Part shown: in pieces, positions 44,648 to 55,726 of the stretch
How the letters are laid out: the number at the start of each line of letters is the position of its first letter
Numbering within the stretch: the first letter of the stretch is position 1
Origin: Sesamum alatum
Lineage: Eukaryota > Streptophyta > Magnoliopsida > Lamiales > Pedaliaceae
Assembly (NCBI GenBank): GCA_034509735.1
Contig: JACGWO010000007.1
Location: 20,860,046 to 20,924,045 of the forward strand
DNA: 64,000 nt
Direction: 5' to 3'
The notes under the pieces: generated by a model
What the model was told of the DNA's origin: nothing
The model's input: only the letters and a program-made list of their open reading frames with translations
The model's database searches: none
Program-made: the position numbers and the translations under genes

Positions 44648-47600
44648 CACTACAAGAAATTATGTAAATAGCTACGAAAAATAGAAATGAAAGTAAATTT
44701 GTTGGTGATAAGTAATGAATTTAGCAAGAAATTTTAAGTTTTTATAGTTTTGAAATTAACATTAGAAACCAAATATTTTGTTGCTAAAATTAGAAAGGAA
44801 TTTTCATGTTGCAAAAATTCGTAGCTGGTTTTGGTTAAAAAATTGAAAAGTTCTTGCTAACATTTTCATTGCAGAATTCGTAGCTGAAAATTTTGTAAAT
44901 AAAAAAAAAATTAGCAACAAAAGAATTCATTGCAAAATATAATTAATTAAATTGAAAAACTTTTATTGTGCCATGATAAATTATATTTTTATATAAATAT
45001 AACATTTGAAAAAAAATTGAAGTTCATTTAATTGGGAACAAACTAAAGAAATGTCTTTTTTTAAGAATATTTTTATTATTATAGAAAATTGCTTTCCTTT
45101 AGCCTGAAAGTAAGGGTATCAGATCGAGCTCCGGGTCTAGCACCATAGCCCTATGTGTGCAAGGTTTCCACAGCCTTGGCCTTCTTTCAGTAGTGGCGAA
45201 TCTACAACATATGCATACTTCTAGACCTGGGACCTTTTAGGAGATTGGCTTTGCTCAACTAGCCATTGTATTAGTAGCAGTTCTGAAAGAACCTCGCTAG
45301 GTAGTAGCTCTTTAACTACATGAGTCTTTGTTATGCCATTGGCCTTACCCTTACAGGTTGTTCATAAATGGGAGTAGTAGGATCCTTTTGGAAGAGCTAT
45401 TGGGTATGTCACACAAGTTAGTTACCTAAAAGTCCTTCTTTTCTGGCTAGGAAGCATATGAGGATGCTGAAACCTGTTGCTGTTACGACTAGTGCGAGTT
45501 GTTCAATCTAAAAATATACCTAATTACAAATAATAATGAAACAATAAAATGGATTCCAAAAAGAAAAGAAAGAGAAAAATTTCTACCAATTGAGCAACGA
45601 TATGTTTTCTCCGACGATTTCTTCCTCTTGCCTTTTCTTAACGTCTACCGTTTTTTTTAATAATATTTTCTTATGGTCTAATTGACAAAAATCTGTTTTC
45701 TCGCACCGATTTCTTCCTCTCGCACTCTCCTTACCGGAGCACTGGTTTGTCTTTCTCGCACTGATTTGTCTTTCTCGCACTGATTTGTTTTCGCTTGAGG
45801 GTGATTATACTTCAAATCGTTGGGAGAGTTTCAACTTTTTTGCTGAAAATGTGAGAAGTTTTGTTGATATTGGATATTAGAGAAACTCTAGACCAAAATT
45901 TGAATAGTATTACAATGGTGGATGGTTCGCATTTTGTGTTAGGAGTGATTTTTGGTTGCGTATATGAGAGAGTGAGTAACAATATTGTTGCTGAAGAATT
46001 ATGAACTGAAATTAAGAAATTTTTAGAGTTAGATAACTAAAATGCATGTTTGGGAGTGAGTGCTTTTCATGTGTGATTATGCTAGCATAATGTTTGAGAA
46101 AATGAATGTGAGAGTGCACTTGGAAGTTCATTCCAGTTTCAGCTTTCTTTGGCCTCAGTTTGAGCTATTTCTTATTCCTTTAAGTTGAATTTAGTAGCTT
46201 TACATTCACTAACTTAAATATAAACTACGACGAACTAACATCAGTTGCAGTGGTGGAGTTGTTTCTGCTTTGTTTCTTTTACTAATTGACTTTGTTTGGA
46301 ATAATTCTCGTTGCTTTCTTCTGTGTCTGAGATTGTTTTTTGCTGGAACTTATTTGCAGTAAATAGTTATGTTGGCGTGTAACTGAATGCCCCGAGTATG
46401 TAGATTGGATATAGATGAGAAGACTTGGTGAGTTCATTTGATAGAGATCAAAAGAATTCTGCTAGATTAGTGCACATTTAGAAGTCATAGGAGCTAGCTT
46501 ATTAGTGCACATATACTGCGAGCGAGTGTACTACTTATTTCCTGCTAATGAACTAGCTTCATTTTGTGCCGTCAGGTGTGTGGCATCTAAGGGGGAAGGA
46601 TCTAGTGATTATGATAAATTTGTCAGATATTATTGTTTCCTTTGCCCAGGCGAATGGTTAAGTTGATGTGCTAGTGGCTGATCCTTTTAGTTTCATTTAT
46701 GATTTAAATGTGTTCTGCCTAGTTCTAATATACTAGTAAGCACCTTATCTTCATAAGTCACTGCCTCAATAATATTTATATACATATGTTTGGACATTTA
46801 TGAGCATATATATGTAGTCTGAGGAAGATAGCTTGTACAACTTTCTCCCATGGCGTCTGCCTTGAAATATTACAAGAACACAAAATTTAGTTGAAAACTA
46901 TAATATCTTCTCATATTTACTTTAGTTTCAAACTATGTAATAGCTAGGCAATGTAATGCGTATCGACAAGCAGAGATATAGATTCAAGAACTTGATTGCT
47001 ACTCTACAATGTGAAGCTAATGTGTTAACAATGGCAATGTGACAGTAGTGGTATTCAATAGTTGGAGGGTCATATCTAGTAGTAGCAGACTGTAAGGGGA
47101 AAAGAAAAAAGATGGAACAGTTGATAAAGATTGTCCAGGGCAGACAATATTGCCCAAGAATGTCTCCCCCTAAATTAGTTGGGGTGTACATATATGTGTT
47201 TCCTTCTAATTAATAAGGACAATGTTTCTATTTTGAGCGGCAAGAAATGATAATTCACTTAATAACCTTGTTGCAAACTGAGAAATTAAGGTTGAAATAA
47301 AACCTAGATATTTAGACACATATGCTTGTTCAAAAGTATTGGGAACAATTGATGTAAAATCAACACTTAGGCATGCAGTTGTGGACAAATCTTTGTTTGA
47401 TCATCTTTTGTACAACTTTCTACTGCTCTTTTTTGCTTCCTTTGAAAGGCATAATTGACTATAGCGAGTTTTCAATGACCATCCCCTATTCAGGGTTTAA
47501 CACAAATGCCTACATCCTGAGTTTCTGATTACCAGTTGATCCAATATGTGCTATTTTTTTTAGCTCCTTATAGAGTATGTTTTAAGGTGTAACAACTAAC

Positions 47601-48960
47601 ATGAAGTTTGTCCTAGTTTCATTTAAGTCTGTTCCTCCAGAAATTATGGACTCCTCAAGCAAGTTCATCTTCTTGTACATGTTGCTCTCTTGGCTGGGAA
47701 ACAAATACAGAACAATCGTAATCATTCTTCTATTGTCACCCTGCTGGGGTCCCTGTTTGATAGCTTATGTATAACATCATATCTCTATTGGTCATGCATT
47801 TTCATTTCAACAACTGCCCTTCAATTAAAGGTGCCTGGCTTCTGGAATATTGTAATTGGTTGTCTGCAATAAGATTATCACAAAGCAGCAAAATATCAAT
47901 CCACTAAATAAGACATAAGAATGGGTTGAAACTTCCGCTCAAATTTCTTTTTCCTTGAGCTCTTGCTTGGCATAGTCTGATTCATTATTTTTTGAGGTTT
48001 TCTGTCATGTTAGGGATAATTGTCTAGAGTCTCGCCTCACTAGCTTATTTTGCCTCATTTTCAAATGTTGCTAAGAAGTTTTATTTGGTGTTCTTGGTAA
48101 CAGGTTAGGTGCTTGTACCTGAAGAGTACCATGGGAAAGCCGCAACGCATCTTTTAAGAGAGTTGTTTTATATTTAGAATTCTTAACCGATCGAGTTGTC
48201 TGTCCATTGTAACGATGAAATATTTCTCTGACATGGAAATTTTTTATTTTCTATCCTTGGGATATTATGTTCAGATGCATTATAGTGGCCGTTTTGTCTT
48301 GTTTCTGTGTTGACATGCTTGACTTATTCTCAAATAGCTATATTTCCCATTCAATTATCATCAAGGATGATAGAGTTAGAATGCTAGTTGGTGCTCTTTG
48401 TTAGGTACATTGCAAATTCATTTTATTGGTATTTTTATTTAGTTTCATATTAATTGTTTTAATATGATGTGGTTGTTTTGATGTTATTGTTATTATTGCT
48501 ATTATTTTGTAATTGATCCATCAAGTAAAATTTTAAAATAATTTAATTTGAAAATTTTGAACAATTAAACTTATTTTTTAATAATGAATTAGCAACAAAA
48601 AAATGTCTTGATGATTAATTGAAATCCAATTTTATAATTAATATTAGCAACGGATATATACATTGCTGAACAATTAGATACTTTTAATATTTTCAATTTA
48701 AAGTAACAAAATCAACAACAAATTTATTCCTTGCTCTGAATAGGAATGAAAATATTCCTTGCTAATCAACAAGGAAAATTTTCCTTTGTAAATTTTATAG
48801 CAAAATCAGTAACGAAAATATTTGATGCTAAAATTAGCGTCGAGCTAATTAGCAAGTAAAAAATTTTCTTACTAAATTTGTTGCTAATATAAATTAGCAA
48901 CGAATTTTACTATTTTGCAAGGAATTCACGTCGTTGCTGTTAGGATTTTTTCTTGTAGTG
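44648..48960. mobile_element. CACTA-type element C, 4.3 kb, target duplication CAT, non-autonomous
   Basis: The ends are CACTACAAGAAATTATG at 44648 and TTTTTTCTTGTAGTG at 48960, inverted termini of about 12 bp. CAT flanks them at 44645-44647 and 48961-48963, the 3-bp duplication typical of CACTA elements. Subterminal regions (44690-45000, 48590-48910) repeat motifs such as TTAGCAACGAA and GCAACAAA. The 3-kb interior encodes no transposase I can recognise and has only short frames. Near 48110-48160 an intron-like acceptor precedes a short open segment, a possible captured exon. Confidence 0.8.
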
Positions 48961-49181
48961 CATGTACCCCAGAAGTTGGTGTTAATCCTCGAAGTGCCAA
49001 GAAAATTAAGATAATTTATACTAAACCATGTTATTTTCTTACTATGTTTTGTTGTCATTGATAAATGACAGTTCTTCCATGAAAACATTAACTCTTGCTG
49101 CAGAGTTATAAGGGGAGAAATGATTCGAAAATTGAAAAAAGGAACACAAAAAGAAAGCTGTGAAAAAAGAACGAAAAGAGA

Positions 49182-50111
49182 CTATACTTTGTTGATATCT
49201 CCACCTGATAATTCTGAAACCTCAGTAAGACCAAAATTTCTAGTGTTAGCTTTAGCATTATACTCTCCAAATGTTGTCCAACTTTTGTTAGACTTATGGC
49301 TCCTTACTATGTCTGACTTCACATGTTCGGGCAATCTTAAAGTAAATCTATCTTCTTCATCCGAATCTGTAATTATTGAATGACCCGTTGAATGTGATCT
49401 AGAATACTTTTCTACCTTATTTTCTGCCTCATCACCTTGTTCACCTGTGCTAGAAGAAACACTTTGGTCTTTATCATCACCACCCCTTCTTTCACCTTCA
49501 TTTTCATCCTTGATTGTGATGCTAAAACTATCTTCAGTCAGCGCATTTTCATTCATCTCATGCATGACATTGCTGGCATAAATAGGAGATTTCACCGGTG
49601 ATTGCACCGGTGAATCAAGGTTCCTCCTGCAGACTGGGCATGTCTTGTGAGACTCAAGCCAAAGGTCGATGCATTCTTGATGGAATACATGGCAACATGT
49701 TGTCAACAGGCGAAGCACATCGCTAGCATCAAACTCGACCAAGCAAATGGCGCACTCTAGGCCGTACTTTTCCTTCCTATAATCTTTCACGGTTGAATAA
49801 AGGAAAGTTGGAAAAGACTGTACAATTAGAGGATCGAGACCACCGGCTGCAGTGGATGAAGCCGCGCCACCTACCGGAGTGCCGGTGGGGCTATGCCGGA
49901 GATGCCAGGTGTGCAATATGTTCTGCATGAAACATCGACAAAAATATATAGAAAAAAAACCAACAAAAAAAAATATAAGGAGGATAATTGTGAGGATAAT
50001 GGTGATTGGGGGATATGTATAAGGTTGTGGTGTTTGAGGTGGCGGCGGGGAAGGTTGGGCGGAGCCTGTCGCCATCGCCCCAGGCAAAGGTTGGGCGGAG
50101 CCTGTTGCCAT
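49182..50111 (-). CDS. RING-H2 finger protein of the ATL family (membrane-anchored E3 ubiquitin ligase)
   Basis: An uninterrupted 309-codon frame without introns, as in most ATL genes. A Pro-rich N-terminus is followed by one membrane segment at about residues 36-57 (ITIILTIILLIFFFVGFFSI), the ATL-specific GLD motif (91-93) and FPTFLYSTVKDY. The RING-H2 domain has all eight ligands: C120, C123, C139, H141, H144, C147, C158, C161. The C-terminal half is acidic and Ser-rich. Family knowledge: ATL proteins pass ubiquitin from an E2 to targets at cell membranes, often in defence or nutrient signalling; the target here is unknown. The RING tail (FHQECIDLWLESHKTCPVCRR) suggests an ATL29-like subgroup, weakly. 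A 36-bp tandem duplication repeats the start region, giving in-frame ATGs at 50111 and 50075. CACTA elements lie on both sides. Confidence 0.95.
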   Translation of the reverse strand: MATGSAQPLPGAMATGSAQPSPPPPQTPQPYTYPPITIILTIILLIFFFVGFFSIYFCRCFMQNILHTWHLRHSPTGTPVGGAASSTAAGGLDPLIVQSFPTFLYSTVKDYRKEKYGLECAICLVEFDASDVLRLLTTCCHVFHQECIDLWLESHKTCPVCRRNLDSPVQSPVKSPIYASNVMHEMNENALTEDSFSITIKDENEGERRGGDDKDQSVSSSTGEQGDEAENKVEKYSRSHSTGHSIITDSDEEDRFTLRLPEHVKSDIVRSHKSNKSWTTFGEYNAKANTRNFGLTEVSELSGGDINKV

Positions 50112-50122
50112 TGCCCCAAGAA
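50051..50122 (-). repeat. 36-bp tandem duplication across the ATL start codon
   Basis: Two units (50051-50086, 50087-50122) starting AAGGTTGGGCGGAGCCTG differ at a few bases. Each carries an ATG in the same frame, so the protein begins with two copies of MATGSAQP. Confidence 0.92.
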
Positions 50123-50143
50123 TTGAAAGGAAAAAAGAGCCAA

Positions 50144-50936
50144 AGAACTTTTATCTATTGGCCAAAGAGGAATTTATTCGGCCTTGACCTACAACTTTGT
50201 TTGAATGATGAAGAGAAAGAAGAGGCAAAACTTGGGTTGAACATTTTTTGTGTTCAAAAGTATTATTTGTTGAAAGACAAGAGAGAGTAGCATTACTACG
50301 ATGAGACAATCAAGGAGAAGCATTAGTTCAGTTTCTTCGCTTATTATGCTCTACAACTGTCTCACATACCGCGACGCGTGTATCCCATGCACAGTCACAT
50401 TGTAAGAAGCTTAAATCCCAAAAAAAGAAAAAACAACTAAGTTGACATTAATGTTGCCTAGTATTGACCGTGTGAATCTGGTAGATTCAGTAATAATGTG
50501 GCTTTGTCAGTTTCTCTTCTGCGACCAAATTTAGTGTCATTCAGCAAGTCGTTGAGGAGTGGTGAGAAATGTGAAGGTCGTGTCTGATGATGAACATCTT
50601 TTTACTTGGGTTTACTTTCGTACGTAACTTTAGAAAAAAATGCAAACAACCTCATATACATAGAAAATGAATAAATTATTTTTTATTAAAAATAAAATAA
50701 TAATTTATTTTTTTATATTTTTTAAAATAAATCAATTTATCTCCTCCTATTTTTTAAAATAGAGCAATTTACTTCCCTAGAGAGAGAAGTAAATTGCTCC
50801 ATTTTAAAACATATAGGAACATAAATTGCTATTTTTTTCATATGGGATAATTTGCTCATTTGCAATATCACAGGGAAGTAAATTGAAATAAACCCTAACT
50901 TTTAAGATATGAAAGGAAGCATAAGTAATTGCAATT
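50144..50936. other. ATL upstream region, no gene
   Basis: This is the promoter side of the minus-strand ATL gene. I see no clear TATA box close to the start; a CCAAT-like GGCCAATAG is read on the minus strand near 50155-50163. The part beyond 50650 is A/T-rich and holds the inverted repeat at 50753-50808. No open frame of note lies beyond those overlapping the ATL gene. Confidence 0.6.
50753..50808. repeat. Inverted repeat (hairpin) upstream of the ATL gene
   Basis: The arms GAGCAATTTACTTC (50762-50775) and GAAGTAAATTGCTC (50786-50799) are perfect complements around a 10-base loop. After one mismatch they extend by TTTAAAAT and ATTTTAAA. Related scraps (AATTTGCTC, GGAAGTAAATTG) follow up to about 50890. 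Confidence 0.88.
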
Positions 50937-52392
50937 CACTACAAAAAAATGCGGGTTTTGGAACGGTATTTTTTTTTTTTAACGGCCACGAAGCCATTAC
51001 AATTTAAACGGTCTTTGTAGCTATCTTGGAACGGAAGAAGTAATATGACGTCACAATCTTGGATGAGAGAAAACTGTATTGCGGACGTATGAAAAATCGG
51101 TGCAAACGCCGTTACAAAATAGTGGTATATGTATAGCCGTTACAAAACTAAAGTCGTTACACTTTCTATCGGCCTTTGGAATTGCTTATTAATCTTGTCA
51201 TGGCGAACCTACATTGTAATACCTTTTGTTATAGTAGCCATAACAAAAGGAAAGCCGTTACAATATTGGAACGGCCGTTTAAACGGTCTTTTCATTTTAC
51301 AGCAGTTTTGATTAAATGTAAGATTTCCGTTACAAATACAGTACCATGAAAGCGCTACAAATAGTAAGTAGCATGGAATGGTACAAACAAAGTTACAATT
51401 CCAACGGTTTTTTTGTTGAGGACAGAACTGTTCCAAAGACCGTAACAAAAATTAATGTATCTAACGGCTATATTTCAACAAATAGTTTGTTGCCACTAAA
51501 GCCGTTACAAAAGTCGGTACATATGCTTCTATATATTATGTTACATGATATTTTTAATTTATTTCATTTGTTCTAGTCTTGATTAACCACACATACTCTC
51601 AATCTCTCTCGACCACAATTAGTGCACATACACTTGTTCGGTTACCGTTTATTTATTGAGTTGCTCTGACCAAGTAACAACTTGAACCTTTTTTTTTTTT
51701 TTAAAGCAAACACCATTTAATTATTTTTATTCTAAATGTATGTTGGCGTATATGTAGTTCCCATCATGGTATGGCAATTGAGAAGATGGATGTATGAGAA
51801 GAACCTCCCAAATAGGGCGGATCTTACATTGCAGTTTGAGAATGGTGTTAAAACTTTCATAGAGTGGGCTCAGTCCCAACGTCTATATATGGACGAAGAT
51901 AAGATTAGGTGCGCGTGTGCGAAGTGCAAAAACAAAAGGTTCAAAATACCTGACAAGGTCAATTTTGACTTATATAGGCGCGGGTTTGTTTCGGAATATT
52001 ATAATTGGACTTGTCACGGCGAGGAGAGGATGCAGGAGTAGTTTGATGTTGTGACCGCCCCTCCAACGCAGGAGGAGCAAACCCCATCTATTTAGGAGGA
52101 GGGTAGTTCGCATTGGGGTGATCAACAACAGATGGATTTGGGTGCAGAGGATAGTTTATAAAGTAGCCGGGCTGGGTTATTTTTCTTCTTACCACGAGGG
52201 TGTGCCTGACGATGGTACGAGGTCATGTCCTACATGGTACGGGGTGGGTGATATGATTATGTGTCAGGGTTGTCAGACCATTTTTTCGATGTAGTGTGCG
52301 TTGCCGACCAACAGTTGTCCCCAATCTCAGTTGGGAGCGGTTGTTAGTTTGGTGTAGACCTGTCAATAGGGTAGGGTTTTACCCTACCCAAG
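50937..52392 (+). mobile_element. CACTA (En/Spm) element B, truncated
   Basis: It starts CACTACAAAAAAATGCGGG at 50937 and is followed by GCCGTTACAA and GGAACGG motifs to about 51510, as in element A. The transposase start is at 51736-52041. The element is lost after about 52350, where a short unrelated stretch and then LTR element D begin. Orientation is opposite to element A. Confidence 0.88.
51736..52350 (+). pseudogene. TNP2-type CACTA transposase N-terminus (element B)
   Basis: The frame 51736-52041 encodes the transposase-associated domain: RRWMYEKN, FIEWAQSQRLYMDEDKIRC, then the Cys motif CACAKCKNKRF and VNFDLYRRGFVSEYYNWTCHGE. A TAG at 52039-52041 ends it. Downstream DNA still matches element A (GGTGAT...GATTTGGG, and a segment matching DGTRYCPS near 52215) but is broken by stops and shifts. 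The catalytic part is absent, so no active transposase is made. Confidence 0.88.
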
Positions 52393-53585
52393 TGTCACCT
52401 GCCACCCCTTATCTAGGAGTGTCGGCAGTGACTTGTGGAGGACGTGCGGGCGATAAGGGGATGTCGGCCTGGCACGCGGGAGCGCAAGGGTCCAAGCGGT
52501 ACGCGATTCGAAGGTCGGACGAGGCAGTTGTGGAAAAGGTGCGCTCCTCGGCTATTTGAAGGACTTTGAATATCTACTACTGGAACAAAGGAAAATGTTT
52601 TTAAGCCTATTATAATGGGGAGAACGGTGGTGAGCTCCAGCCAGTCCCCCCCGTGCAGTGAGGCACTAAATGAGCGATTCCCTTGGGGCATGTGGGGGCC
52701 TCAAGGGCCGGCTTTAGGCACCTCGAAGGGAAGGCTAAAGTCCCCGGGCGATATAGGAACCAAACGGGCGGTGTGGGGCCAGAATGGCACACGTTGGGCA
52801 AGCAATGCGCCGAGAGGGTCCGTGTGATTGCAAGGATGCCCCACGGGCTGCGGGAAATCATAGGCAACACCTCTCGGGTGGAATGAGCGATCGAGGCGAA
52901 GCATTGAAAGACCTCATGAGCTACTCGTGACATGCGCTAATGGGTTCTAGCAATGCACGATGGTCCGTTGGCTAAGATACGCGGTTGTGGGGCGACACCG
53001 CGCTATGGGCAAGATTATGAGGCCACGGCGAATGGCAAGGTGGCATGTTGGGTATGCCGTGCGGGACCGATGCGAGATATTGGCATAAGAGTTGGGCCAC
53101 GGACGGGTGATGCTGGCCTACTGGGGCGAGGCATGCAAGAAGGGCATGGCGAAGATATGCGCTGGTAATGTACCGAGTGATTATTGTGCGTGCGATGGGC
53201 GTTGTGGGCGTAGGTTGGCCGATAGTGCCGAGACGGGCGAGGATGTTCTGAGCCATTGCAAAAAGTATCGGTGAGGCCGAGATTGTGGACGAGAGGCATG
53301 ATGAGAAGCTAGCTAGTTGGGGCCGGACATGAAGGCGCGCAAGGGGCGAGAGCCGCGACCCTCTGTGAATATGGGCATTCCAGATAGACGAGTGTGCGGG
53401 CATGAGGGGCCGTACAGGGATGCGTTCAGATGTCATGCTAGTAAGCTGCGAGTGTCGATGACACATGATCGAGAGACCGAGAGGACTAGAATGGATGGAG
53501 GCCGGTTGAAGGTTGCGCGCAACTTGAGAGGCATCACGGGCACAAAAGAGATATTCCGCTGTGACAAAAGAGTCCGCCCGTGACA
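52393..53585 (+). repeat. Element D 5' LTR, 1193 bp
   Basis: It begins TGTCACCTGCCACCCC and ends CCCGTGACA, so the termini form a short inverted repeat. It is GC-rich compared with the neighbours. The several overlapping frames here reflect composition, and the same frames recur in the second LTR. Confidence 0.9.
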
Positions 53586-53587
53586 GT

Positions 53588-53600
53588 TGGTATCAGAGCC
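53588..53600 (+). other. Element D primer-binding site
   Basis: TGGTATCAGAGCC lies two bases after the LTR end and matches the initiator-Met tRNA complement, as in E1. Confidence 0.92.
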
Positions 53601-55713
53601 CGGATAATCCTGGGCTCCCGAAGGACGAAGTGCGCACTTGAAAGGAAAGTGTGGCACCTGAGTTCTATAGTAGGTAGAGGCGAGTTGAGACCGTTTTGAG
53701 ACAGAATCAGACCGGATTACGGCACAGTTGTGTAGGTTTGCTGCGCTTGATGTTTCAGTGAGCCGATTGTGTGACGGAATGGTTTTGGGGGATGTTCGCC
53801 ACAGAATGAGAAGTGGGTGGCATCCTTTTGCGCGTGTTGGGGCTGCTTCAGTGAGTGAGTAGCGACGGTCCAACCTTGTGATTATGTTGTGTGGGTTGGC
53901 AGTGTTGTTGGCATGATATGTGTTGAGCAAGCTGTTGGCCGTTCCCGAAATTTTTTATTTTGGGATGATGAATGTATTAGATTTTCAAAATTCATCTTGG
54001 CTTCCTTATGCGAGAGGGAGACATGTCGATGAGTCGGGTGGACTGCAAGAGCCACGTTTGCGCAATTGAGCAACCATGTATGCAGGAATGCTGCAAGTCA
54101 GGAGACGATCAAGCCGTTGAGGCCGTTCGGTGGGTGAAGTACCACCTTGTGAGAAACCTTCCAGCGGGAAAGGGCGAGCATATGTTGAGGTGTCGAGGCA
54201 CAGTTGCACAATGAGGTGCATGAGAGCAAGACCGCCCTTGGGGTTGCAAGGAGTGGACGCCTAGACCCCTACGTGGACAGTGTTGCACGTGGAAGTGTTC
54301 CGAACATTGTGTTTGGGCAGAGCTGAGAATGTTGGGATGAAGTTCTCGTGGAAGAGATGGGGGTGCATCAAGCGAAAAGATGACACGCTCCAAGAACCAG
54401 AGGGCAGAGATCTGTTATGTGTGAATTGTGGCAACTTGTCCGGAGATTGTGTGGAAGAAGGCCACCAAGCCGTGTTGTGTGTTCATCAGGAGCACAAGTT
54501 TTATTGAGTTGAAAACGTTCCTTCAAGAGAGTCTGACACCATATGTGAGCTCTTTGGTCTAAGAGTTTCTGAGAGGGACAATCGAGTTGAGATTGCTGGG
54601 AGCATCAGGCTCCATTGGCACCATGAGCGGCTTGGTGCGGTCGGGTTAGGAGGCAAAAATCCTAGTCTTGTCGTCGGATTGGGGGGGTGGTAATCCCAAT
54701 CTTGCGGTCAGTTGGCGGCGAAGACCTCGACCTTTGTGCAGAGTAAAGAGGACTCATTAACGAGAGAATGGGACCAGCATGCGGCGGGGTTCCGATATTT
54801 TGGGCGAGGCGTAGGTGTTTTTCAAGTTGGGTTCAGTGTGATTGGTCACCGCAGAGGCAGACTGCGTGCTTGCCGAGGACGGCAACACATCGAGTGGGGG
54901 AGAGAGTGCGTATAACACACACAGACTTCAAACTTGACTTGTTCTAGATTAATTCCGGGTATATTTGAGGCACTGCTTTGAGGGACATGATTCGTTCTAG
55001 CTCAATTTTGGGTGTATATGCAGCACTGTTTTAAGGGACGACACAGTATGACGACACGCATAACGAAACTTGTGGCATAGTTTTTTACCCGCCGGTCACA
55101 GAAAGAGAGTGCGGAATGTCGGCACAGACTTCAGACTTGGGGATTTGAGTGTATTGAGACACTATCCGTAGGGGCAAACTATCAGTTGAAGTGACAGATG
55201 AGGAAGAGAGTGCAACATGACGACACAAACTTCAGGTCTGAGGGATTGAGTGCATTGAGACACTATCCGTAGAGGCAAACCATCAGTTGCGGCAACAGTT
55301 GGAGGAAGAGAGTGTAGGGGCGTACATAAACTTTCAGCTTGTGTTGAATGTGAAATGGAGTGCATTGAGGCACTATTTGTGGAGGCAACCCAGCTACCGA
55401 GGAAGTGAGTGCAGAATGAGAGTACAGACTTCCAGGTTACACTTTTGTGTCGAATTGGGTGCATTGCGGCACTATTCGGGGGAGCCAACCACCAATTGAG
55501 GGAGACGGTGTAGATGAAGTACATGGACTTCCACTTGTGTTGATCAGGCCACTATGGGGTGCAGATGAAGCGCCATCGGGGTGGAGACAACGTGTTGTGC
55601 TGAAGCACCAAACACCAGAAGTCGGTTTGGTGTTGCGTGATATTGGGAGGAGTATCAGGCATTGCATACACTTTAATTCTCTGTGTATGTTTTGACAAGG
55701 ACGTCAATAGATC
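53601..55713 (+). other. Element D interior, no recognised gene
   Basis: About 2.1 kb with only short frames (longest about 75 codons on the plus strand, such as 54280-54507), none resembling a retroelement protein. The frame 54280-54507 has a Cys-rich stretch (CVNCGNLSGDC) that recalls a zinc knuckle but lacks the right His and spacing. The last 0.6 kb is built from degenerate tandem repeats. Confidence 0.75.
55105..55570 (+). repeat. Degenerate 100-bp tandem repeat in element D
   Basis: Units start at about 55105, 55206, 55308, 55405 and 55502 (periods 101, 102, 97, 97). Each has a GAGAGTG-like start, an ACAGACTTC-type segment, GTGCATTGAGACACTAT, and GAGGCAAAC or a variant. Two related shorter units with GTTCTAG and GGCACTG lie upstream near 54940-55040. 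Confidence 0.85.
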
Positions 55714-55726
55714 GAGTAGGGGAGAA
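55714..55726 (+). other. Element D polypurine tract
   Basis: GAGTAGGGGAGAA directly precedes the second LTR. Confidence 0.85.

Noticed and set aside
45100..45200. SINE-like stretch with GATCGAGCTCCGGG, resembling a polymerase III B box
   Set aside because: The only A-box-like sequence is too close to it, and I found neither a poly-A tail nor target duplications.
50006..50290. 94-codon plus-strand frame over the ATL start
   Set aside because: It is antisense to the ATL coding region over its first part and includes the 36-bp duplication; no protein match is visible.
53588..53600. tRNA-like TGGTATCAGAGCC, here and at 2005 and 21183
   Set aside because: Only the primer-binding complement of a tRNA end; no tRNA cloverleaf surrounds it.
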